DNA of 18,254 nucleotides from CAZLFQ01 sp964625465 (GTDB taxonomy: Bacteria; Pseudomonadota; Alphaproteobacteria; Rickettsiales; Midichloriaceae): positions 1-18,254 of the forward strand of contig CAZVFD010000029.1 in the NCBI GenBank assembly GCA_964625465.1. Reading direction: 5' to 3'. Position 1 is the stretch's first letter. The number at the start of each line of letters is the position of its first letter. The translations under genes were made by a program, and so were the position numbers. Shown here in pieces: positions 1-5,086 of the stretch. Below the pieces are notes generated by a model that made no database searches, had not been told where the DNA came from, and worked only from the letters and a program-made list of their open reading frames with translations.

Positions 1-235
1 AACTAACTTGAGCTATTGTAGCATTTAAGATTGCTTTATATATACTTTCAGATACTGGTTTAGAACAAAATCCAAAGTTCCAAAATGCTCTGGTAGGTGA
101 TATTTTAAGAGGATTACTATTTATAAATTGAACAATCTCTTTCTCTGTATTTGTATTAGTACTATAATATCCGTAGCCAAGTTGAAGTTGTTGTAGCTCT
201 CTATCAGCAGAACCAACATCAGATAATTGTAGCAT
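1..235 (-). CDS. Unrecognised protein, 3' end cut by window edge
   Basis: A frame open to the left edge encodes 78 residues from an ATG at 235, beginning MLQLSDVGSADRELQQL. I do not recognise it. It is soluble-looking, rich in Gln and Asn, with no signal peptide or membrane segment. The same frame continues upstream of the ATG for 11 more codons that also read like protein (LEGNLVLPF) back to a TAA at 269-271. There is no good ribosome-binding site at the usual distance; a GAAGGG lies about 18 bases upstream. It may therefore be the remaining 3' part of a longer gene with a broken 5' end. It lies 51 bases downstream of the antiporter gene on the same strand. Confidence 0.4.
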   Translation of the reverse strand, partial: MLQLSDVGSADRELQQLQLGYGYYSTNTNTEKEIVQFINSNPLKISPTRAFWNFGFCSKPVSESIYKAILNATIAQVS

Positions 236-286
236 AAATGGTAAAACTAAATTCCCTTCTAGCTTAGATTAGCAAAAACTGTGCAA

Positions 287-2020
287 CTATTTGCTTGAAG
301 TCTCTTTAGACGGCGCGACACCCCTAAAAAGTTCGATTTCTTCAGTGAACGAATAACCATTTTGTCTAAACTGCTCTTTCATTCCTATAATATCATGTTC
401 GGCAACTCCTAAATTTTTTAATAGAGCGCCACCAAGTTGCAAACCTGTCTCAATAGTCGCAGGAACAACAATACTTGCTCCTAATTTTTTAAGTCCGTGA
501 CCATGTTTAAAGTCTTCAGCTCGAACTATCACTTCAAGATCTTCGAAATTAGTTGAGATCGTTTTTACTGCTTTTCGCAAAGCGACTTTGTCATTCATTG
601 TTAAAATAATTGAAGATGCTCTGCCCGCACCTACAGCCCGAAGTACATCACTATCACTTAAGTCACCATGATACACTGGAAACCCTTGGGCTCTTGCCTT
701 TTTAACCAGTTGCAGATCACCATCAACAGCAACATAATTGAATTGGTGCTCAGATAACATATATGCAATAACTCGCCCTACTCTACCAAAGCCGGCAATA
801 ATAATATGCCCATCAAGATCGCTAATCCCTTTAAATTCTTGGTTAGCATCTAGATCTTCACTGGAGTCAATTTTCTCTTCCAACCACGCTCCGATAATTG
901 ATAGAAGCGGCGTAATTGCCATTGTTATAGCCACTATTACTAACAATAGCTGTGATGCTACTTGCGATAGAATGTTTTGCTTCGCAGCAAGACTAAATAA
1001 AATGAAAGCAAATTCACTGCCTTGTCCAAGTAGTAATGCAGAATGGATTGCTGCCCCTTGTCTAAAACGGAATAGAATACAAAGCACATAAATGATTATG
1101 CCTTTTAATATTAGCAAGCCCATCGAACCAAGTACGATAGTAGTAACTTGAGATTTAATCTCATTTAAATCTATAGACATTCCTACAGATAAGAAGAATA
1201 GACCAAGCAATAAACTCTTAAACGGCATTATACTTGTTTCGACCCGCGCTCTATATTGAGTTTCTGCAATTAAAATTCCCGCTATAAATGCCCCCATAGC
1301 TGTAGAAAGACCCAATTCGCTAGTTAATAGTGCAGCCCCTAAAACTATCAATAAAGTAGTGGTAACGTACACCTCCTCACTCTTAGCTGAACCAATAAGC
1401 GCAAAGAATGGCCTTAATAGTACCCTACCCGCTATTGTAATAATTATAATGGCAACAAAAGCCTTTAAACCTGCTATACCCAATGTTCCTGCGAAGTTAT
1501 CCTGTGAGCTTGCCATAATTGGTAGAATCGCTAAAAGCGGAACTACTGCAAAATCTTGCATTAATAAAACCGATAGTGACAATCGCCCTACTTGGGTAGC
1601 TTGCCTTTTAGTCTCTGACAACACTTGCAGTACAATGGCAGTTGAAGAAAGAGATAGCGCACCAGCAATTATTATTGATACATCTAATTTCAAAGCCAAC
1701 CAATGATGTAATATTAGCGCAACTATGGTTGAAGTCATGAACAATTGTAGCCCACCGAACCCAAAAACATGCCAACGCATTTGTACAAGACGTTCAAACG
1801 TTAACTCTAAACCAATCACAAATAACAGGAATACAACCCCAAATTCTGAAACACTAATTGCGTACTGCGTATCAGTAATTAGCTTGAAATGCCCTATAAA
1901 TGCACCTAACACTAGATAACCAAGTACTGGGCTAAGTTGCAATCTTCTAGATAAGACAACGTTTATAATAGAAACGGTGAGTAATATTAATATATCGCTG
2001 AGATAACTTAGATTATGCAT
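287..2020 (-). CDS. kefB: KefB/KefC-type monovalent cation:proton antiporter (CPA2) with TrkA-N domain
   Basis: A 577-residue inner-membrane protein expected to exchange K+ (or Na+) for H+ and so help control cytoplasmic pH and potassium. Residues about 8-380 are a run of hydrophobic segments of the CPA2 exchanger fold. They include LLMQDFAVVPLL (153-164), with the conserved QD pair, and LGQGSEFAFIL (331-341), like the GGEF/GGQF-type motif of Kef proteins. Residues from about 404 form a Rossmann RCK/TrkA-N domain with GFGRVG at 410-415, a nucleotide-binding loop. The length is slightly below the roughly 600 of the E. coli Kef proteins. No KefF/KefG-like partner gene is next to it. The ATG at 2018-2020 has only a weak ribosome-binding site. 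It is transcribed away from the short-chain dehydrogenase gene, with a 50-base AT-rich spacer. KefB versus KefC cannot be decided here. Confidence 0.9.
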   Translation of the reverse strand: MHNLSYLSDILILLTVSIINVVLSRRLQLSPVLGYLVLGAFIGHFKLITDTQYAISVSEFGVVFLLFVIGLELTFERLVQMRWHVFGFGGLQLFMTSTIVALILHHWLALKLDVSIIIAGALSLSSTAIVLQVLSETKRQATQVGRLSLSVLLMQDFAVVPLLAILPIMASSQDNFAGTLGIAGLKAFVAIIIITIAGRVLLRPFFALIGSAKSEEVYVTTTLLIVLGAALLTSELGLSTAMGAFIAGILIAETQYRARVETSIMPFKSLLLGLFFLSVGMSIDLNEIKSQVTTIVLGSMGLLILKGIIIYVLCILFRFRQGAAIHSALLLGQGSEFAFILFSLAAKQNILSQVASQLLLVIVAITMAITPLLSIIGAWLEEKIDSSEDLDANQEFKGISDLDGHIIIAGFGRVGRVIAYMLSEHQFNYVAVDGDLQLVKKARAQGFPVYHGDLSDSDVLRAVGAGRASSIILTMNDKVALRKAVKTISTNFEDLEVIVRAEDFKHGHGLKKLGASIVVPATIETGLQLGGALLKNLGVAEHDIIGMKEQFRQNGYSFTEEIELFRGVAPSKETSSK

Positions 2021-2041
2021 TTATGGATTTTTTTATGTTAT

Positions 2042-2047
2042 TATAAT
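2042..2047 (+). promoter_or_regulatory. Possible -10 element for the dehydrogenase-recR pair
   Basis: A perfect TATAAT lies in the short divergent spacer, 24 bases before the ATG at 2071. The core ATTATAAT is a palindrome, so it could also serve the antiporter gene on the other strand. No good -35 is seen on either strand, so the assignment is weak. Confidence 0.35.
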
Positions 2048-2070
2048 CAAGATAACATCAATGAATGATA

Positions 2071-2730
2071 ATGAAAACAGCTTTAATCACAGGTGGAGCA
2101 AAAAGAATAGGTAAGGAAATAGCCTTACATTTAGCACAAGCAAATTACAGAGTTATAATTCATCATCACACATCTAAAGAAGAAGCCTTAGAGCTGCAAA
2201 AGCAAATACCAAATTCTCAATTAGTCTTTGGGAATTTGCAGCACTCAGATGCAGCAAGATTTATCCTTGATCAAGTCGATGGAAAAGTTGACGTTTTAAT
2301 AAACAATGCATCAATTTTTGAAAATGATTCTTTAGAAAACTTTACCTATGATAGGTTTTTAAAATCCATGATGATTAATCTTTATGCCCCAATGTCTTTC
2401 ACAATGGAAATGCAAAAACGGTTCGATTCAGGTGTTATAATAAATATGCTAGATGCATGGGCTGCGGATCATCCAAACAATTTCCTATCATATTGCATGT
2501 CCAAAAATTCTCTAAGAGAGTTTACTTTACAGGCCTCTAAGCAGCTAAAAGAAGGTTTTAGGATCAATGGTATTTTAATTGGCGCAGCTTTACATAAAGA
2601 AGGATACCCAAAAGAATTTTTCGACAACCTACAGAAAAAATACCCCTCTTCACCAGAAGGTATTTGCAAAGCCATCGATAATATATTATCTGATAATCAG
2701 ATAAACGGAGAGCTCATAAAATGCAAATAG
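2071..2730 (+). CDS. folM: Short-chain dehydrogenase, pteridine reductase/FolM-like
   Basis: A 219-residue NAD(P)H-dependent reductase of the classical SDR fold, cytoplasmic, probably reducing a dihydropterin. The cofactor loop TGGAKRIG (residues 7-14) is close to the TGAAKRxG form seen in pteridine reductases, and NNAS (78-81) is the usual SDR strand-4 motif. The catalytic Ser of ordinary SDRs is replaced by Asp128, with Tyr141 and Lys145 following. The Asp-13-Tyr-4-Lys spacing is the same as in the trypanosomatid pteridine reductase PTR1 (D181, Y194, K198), which supports the family call. An alternative ATG two codons upstream (2065) is equally possible; neither has a clear ribosome-binding site. 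Its end overlaps the start of recR by 10 bases, so the two are probably translated together. FolM activity itself is inferred. Confidence 0.75.
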   Translation: MKTALITGGAKRIGKEIALHLAQANYRVIIHHHTSKEEALELQKQIPNSQLVFGNLQHSDAARFILDQVDGKVDVLINNASIFENDSLENFTYDRFLKSMMINLYAPMSFTMEMQKRFDSGVIINMLDAWAADHPNNFLSYCMSKNSLREFTLQASKQLKEGFRINGILIGAALHKEGYPKEFFDNLQKKYPSSPEGICKAIDNILSDNQINGELIKCK

Positions 2731-3314
2731 GCGCGGTAGAACAGTTAATTAAAATTATAGCAAAGCTTCCTGGGCTTGGACCAAGATCTGCACGTAGAAT
2801 CGCGCTACATTTGATTAAAAACTCACAAAACTTGATGCTACCTCTCGCAGATGTTATTAAACAGGTTGCGCAGGAGATTAAAATTTGCGAGACATGTAGC
2901 AATATTGATATCGTATCGCCCTGCTCCATCTGTACTAGCGATAAGCGTGATCCCAATCAGCTTTGTGTTGTAGAAGATGTTACAGATCTGTGGGCTATGG
3001 AGCGTGGCAATATTTTTAAAGGGTTTTATCACGTTCTAGGTGGAACACTTTCTGCTCTTGATGGTAGAACTCCTGAAACTCTAAATTTTGAATCCCTAAA
3101 ACAAAGAGTCGCCAATTCGGATTTTAAAGAAGTAATTATTGCTACCAATGCCACATTAGAAGGCCAAACAACAGGATTTTATGTGGTAGACTTACTAAAA
3201 CCATACAATATCAAAACCAGCAGGCTTGCCAACGGCATACCAATGGGTGCAGAGCTAGATTATATGGACGAAGGGACACTAAGCCTCGCCCTAAAAATGA
3301 GGCAGGATTTTTGA
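2721..3314 (+). CDS. recR: Recombination mediator protein RecR
   Basis: A full-length RecR of 197 residues, which acts with RecF and RecO to load RecA on gapped single-stranded DNA. The helix-hairpin-helix LPGLGPRSARRIALHL lies at residues 16-31. A four-cysteine zinc finger follows with C56, C59, C68 and C71 (CETC...CSIC). A Toprim domain runs from about residue 80 (VVEDVTDLWAMERG) towards the end, and the C-terminal MGAELDYMDEGTLSLAL is typical of the family. The start ATG lies inside the last codons of the dehydrogenase gene, with a GGAG about 11 bases upstream. Bacteria usually carry recR next to dnaX and a YbaB homologue; here it follows an SDR gene instead. It ends in TGA, showing that UGA is a stop codon in this genome. 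Confidence 0.96.
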   Translation: MQIGAVEQLIKIIAKLPGLGPRSARRIALHLIKNSQNLMLPLADVIKQVAQEIKICETCSNIDIVSPCSICTSDKRDPNQLCVVEDVTDLWAMERGNIFKGFYHVLGGTLSALDGRTPETLNFESLKQRVANSDFKEVIIATNATLEGQTTGFYVVDLLKPYNIKTSRLANGIPMGAELDYMDEGTLSLALKMRQDF

Positions 3315-3320
3315 GCTTCT

Positions 3321-3346
3321 GTCATGCTGAACTTGGTTCAGCATCT
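3321..3346. repeat. Palindromic repeat A, copy 1
   Basis: A 26-bp element with a perfect 9-bp stem (ATGCTGAAC at 3324-3332, GTTCAGCAT at 3336-3344) and a 3-base loop TTG. It is identical, in the opposite orientation, to 10504-10529. It begins seven bases after the recR stop codon. It has no T run, so it is not an obvious terminator. Confidence 0.85.
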
Positions 3347-3356
3347 AATAAGACTG

Positions 3357-3398
3357 GATCCCGACACGAAGTGCTGCAAAGCTAAACAAGTTCGGGAT
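3357..3398. repeat. Palindromic repeat B, expanded-loop copy
   Basis: The arms ATCCCGA (3358-3364) and TCGGGAT (3392-3398) match the arms of the compact B repeat at 10543-10568. Here they are separated by 27 bases instead of a short loop, as if about 18 bases were inserted in the middle. It lies 10 bases after repeat A, and an A-B pairing also occurs at 10504-10568. Confidence 0.55.
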
Positions 3399-3509
3399 TA
3401 CATTCTCAAATTAGAAATCCATTCCGCTAATAATTTTTCAAGACCTTAATATTTCTGTAACATTTCTAGTGTACAATGGTTTTTTCAAAAAAAAATAATT
3501 TAGGAAGTT

Positions 3510-3716
3510 ATGGCCGCATATAAAAGAGTACTTTTAATTGGATAAGATATTGATAGCCCCATCACTAAGGAGCATTGCAACAAAGATTGTATAATTATAG
3601 GTGGGGAAGAAAATGGGTTTTCTTTCAACGATCTTAATGTTTGAAAAGACAAAATAGATTTTACAACAAGGATAGATATAAATGCCCACGGCGGCGCAAA
3701 CCATTTAGGACTTCAT
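3510..3716 (+). pseudogene. Interrupted 5' part of the ankyrin gene, with His-Gly motif
   Basis: An ATG at 3510, preceded by AGGAAG, opens a frame reading MAAYKRVLLIG that ends at TAA 3543-3545. The same frame then reads 32 sense codons, TGA at 3642-3644, 24 more codons, and runs directly into the ATG of the ankyrin ORF at 3717. The last segment contains RIDINAHGG, with the His codon at 3687-3689. A hydrophobic strand ending in His-Gly, followed about 50 residues later by a hydrophobic strand ending in SCYGG, is the layout of clan CD cysteine peptidases (caspase-like and C80). The ancestral protein would have been about 405 residues. The two stops look like decay, since RecR ends in TGA and UGA is therefore not recoded. 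Confidence 0.65.
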
Positions 3717-4727
3717 ATGGTGAGAACAAATAGTGATGCTGAATACACTTTATCACTATTATCAAAGCTAAGTTCGTTAGCAAATTCTAAACAATTGTAT
3801 ATCCATCTTTGGAGTTGCTATGGGGGTGCGGCAAATAAAGAGGCGGATAAATTGTCAAGTGGCTCAATTTTCGTCACTCACATCTCAGAAAACAATCCAT
3901 CACTAAGTGCCTTCACTAGTTACGCTCTCACTCAATCATTTTCGAAAAGTAGAAGTAGTGATCACTTTGCTGAATTAGCAAAAGACATATTGGTTAATTC
4001 TATGCAACCGTCTACCATTAACATAAATAATGGAAACTATATAGCACAACTAGGTTTTGCAATAAACTTTGATTTAACAGAGCTTATATCTAATCCCAGA
4101 AAGCTGATTTCAGAAAAATTAGAATCCTTAAAAAAACAGGCTGAAGTTCAAAATATAAAATTTGTATCACCTACCTTTCCTGATGATGAAATTCATAATT
4201 TTGTCAAAGGATACATAATACAACAAGCTAGTATTGGCAGTAGTGAACTAAAATTTTTTTTACAAAACCCGCACATTTCTGAAGAAGAGCTGAAGATTCT
4301 TTTAAATGATAATCCATTCAAATATTCCTCACTACAAGAAGCTTCAGATAATGGTGATGTGGAATTAGTTGAGCTATTAATCAAGGCTGGGGCTAATTTA
4401 AATTTTGTTGATAAAAATGGAGTAACTGCCTTATTTCAAGCTGCACAAAATGGGGATAAAGAAGTAGTTCAGTTGTTGATTAAAGCTGGGGCTGATTTAG
4501 ATATTGCTAGGAATGTTGGAGCTACAGCTTTACATGCAGCAATTTGTTTGGATAAAGACATAATTGCCGAAATGCTGTTTAATAAACATATGGAAATTGA
4601 GCGAAATGTTGAAACATTAATTGAAAAAACTAGTAAAATTATAAAGAAATTCTGCCCTAGTGAGTTAGATGATTTTCAAGCACTTGTTGCAAACTATGAA
4701 TTAGAATATGCTCATACAGAGCTTTAA
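3717..4727 (+). CDS. Ankyrin-repeat protein, N-terminally shortened, with clan-CD-like Cys motif
   Basis: A 336-residue ORF. Residues 27-37 (LYIHLWSCYGG) look like the strand and catalytic-Cys turn of a clan CD peptidase, with C34 as the candidate nucleophile. The matching His lies upstream of this start, beyond two stop codons, so a protein starting here should lack peptidase activity. Residues about 203-290 are two to three ankyrin repeats, clearest in NGDVELVELLIKAGANLN and NGDKEVVQLLIKAGADLD. The middle and the tail are charged and helical. The start at 3717 has a good ribosome-binding site (AGGA at 3707-3710), so a truncated product is plausible. Ankyrin proteins of intracellular alphaproteobacteria are often effectors acting on host proteins; that role is inferred here. 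It stands alone between repeat-rich spacers. It could equally be a pseudogene along its whole length. Confidence 0.6.
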   Translation: MVRTNSDAEYTLSLLSKLSSLANSKQLYIHLWSCYGGAANKEADKLSSGSIFVTHISENNPSLSAFTSYALTQSFSKSRSSDHFAELAKDILVNSMQPSTININNGNYIAQLGFAINFDLTELISNPRKLISEKLESLKKQAEVQNIKFVSPTFPDDEIHNFVKGYIIQQASIGSSELKFFLQNPHISEEELKILLNDNPFKYSSLQEASDNGDVELVELLIKAGANLNFVDKNGVTALFQAAQNGDKEVVQLLIKAGADLDIARNVGATALHAAICLDKDIIAEMLFNKHMEIERNVETLIEKTSKIIKKFCPSELDDFQALVANYELEYAHTEL

Positions 4728-4738
4728 TTGATAACGTA

Positions 4739-4755
4739 GTTTGCTTTCAGCAAAC
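4739..4755 (+). repeat. Short perfect hairpin downstream of the ankyrin gene
   Basis: GTTTGCT (4739-4745) and AGCAAAC (4749-4755) form a 7-bp stem with the loop TTC, 12 bases after the ankyrin stop codon. It is followed by CATCTTT, not a proper T run, so a terminator role is only possible. Confidence 0.45.
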
Positions 4756-4765
4756 CATCTTTAGT

Positions 4766-4821
4766 GTAATGAATGGTCTAGCTCCTTTCCCCGACCCTTT
4801 CCCGCTGCACCCATTCATTAC
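4766..4821 (-). repeat. 11-bp inverted repeat enclosing a four-tract G-quadruplex motif
   Basis: GTAATGAATGG (4766-4776) is exactly complementary to CCATTCATTAC (4811-4821). On the minus strand the 4789-4812 part reads as four G runs of 3, 3, 3 and 4 separated by loops of 6, 3 and 2 bases. This fits the usual G3+N1-7 quadruplex rule. One of the G runs overlaps the inverted-repeat arm by two bases. TGCACCC occurs twice nearby (4806-4812, 4839-4845), and CTTTCCC twice (4785-4791, 4797-4803). Confidence 0.7.
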
Positions 4822-4881
4822 TTAGCGCCTGCGGCGCGTGCACCCTTTTTAGATAGGTATTTATAGATAAGTGAAGAGACG

Positions 4882-4933
4882 CAAATGAATTTTTCATCAA
4901 CCTTCCCCGATAAAAAAATTAAAAATTCATTTG
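4882..4933. repeat. 13-bp perfect inverted repeat
   Basis: CAAATGAATTTTT (4882-4894) pairs without mismatch with AAAAATTCATTTG (4921-4933) across 26 bases. The arms share AATGAAT with the arms of the neighbouring 4766-4821 repeat. The ATG at 4885, which opens a 52-codon frame, lies in the left arm. Confidence 0.7.
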
Positions 4934-5043
4934 TTGGATCTTTTATGAAAGACGATGCTTTCCTAAATAGCAAAAAAGCCCAAGTTTCCCGAGGCTTTTT
5001 AAAAATGTCACTGCGAGGAACGAAGCAGTCCAGTGAATTATAA
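4885..5043 (+). CDS. Doubtful 52-residue ORF
   Basis: The frame from the ATG at 4885 encodes 52 residues, beginning MNFSSTFPDKKIKNSFVG and ending in MSLRGTKQSSEL. A GAAGAG about eight bases before the ATG could act as a weak ribosome-binding site. Against it, the frame runs through a terminator stem on the opposite strand and its last dozen codons are simply the translated dispersed repeat at 5007-5075. The peptide resembles nothing I know, and it is most likely a chance ORF. Confidence 0.18.
   Translation: MNFSSTFPDKKIKNSFVGSFMKDDAFLNSKKAQVSRGFLKMSLRGTKQSSEL
4972..5000 (-). terminator. Rho-independent terminator of groES-groEL, probably bidirectional
   Basis: Read on the minus strand, AAAAAGCC and GGCTTTTT form an 8-bp stem with a 12-base loop, ending in a T run of six. 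It lies about 87 bases after the groEL stop codon. The matching A run on the other side means it could also stop transcription arriving from the ankyrin side. Confidence 0.75.
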
Positions 5044-5075
5044 AGACTGGATCGCCACTCTCCTCTCGCGATGAC
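5007..5075. repeat. Dispersed palindromic repeat in the groEL 3' untranslated region
   Basis: The ends GTCACTGCGAG (5007-5017) and CTCGCGATGAC (5065-5075) are imperfectly complementary. Internally, CAGTCCAGT (5026-5034) faces AGACTGGATC. The GCGAGGAACGAAGCAGTCC type of sequence is, from memory, a very common intergenic repeat in Rickettsiales and several other bacteria, often seen translated as SLRGTKQS. It lies between the groEL stop codon and its terminator and so is transcribed as part of the mRNA tail. Confidence 0.7.
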
Positions 5076-5086
5076 GTGATTACCTA

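Larger units (their letters stand above)
3315..3509. other. Intergenic stretch with two palindromic repeats
   Basis: No gene is seen between recR and the remnant start of the ankyrin gene. It holds one perfect palindromic repeat (3321-3346) and a looser one (3357-3398). A sequence at 3410-3427 nearly matches the last codons of groEL read on the other strand, and a TACAAT at 3472-3477 could be a -10 element but has no convincing -35. Confidence 0.6.
4728..5086. other. Gene-poor, repeat-rich stretch between the ankyrin gene and groEL
   Basis: No well-supported gene is present. In order it holds a 7-bp hairpin (4739-4755), an 11-bp inverted repeat enclosing a G-quadruplex motif (4766-4821), a small GC-rich hairpin (GCGCC 4825-4829, GGCGC 4833-4837) followed by a T run at 4846-4850, a 13-bp inverted repeat (4882-4933), a terminator (4972-5000) and a dispersed palindromic repeat (5007-5075). 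The part at about 4780-4845 is much richer in GC than the rest of the window. Confidence 0.7.

Noticed and set aside
3321..3346. Repeat A as the terminator of recR
   Set aside because: The stem is perfect but no T run follows it on either strand.
3642..3644. UGA recoded as Trp, which would remove one stop in the ankyrin gene
   Set aside because: RecR and the retropepsin both end naturally at TGA, and a TAA in the same frame at 3543 would remain.
4885..5043. Small ORF as a genuine toxin or antitoxin
   Set aside because: Its last third is the translated dispersed repeat and it crosses the groEL terminator; no partner gene lies next to it.
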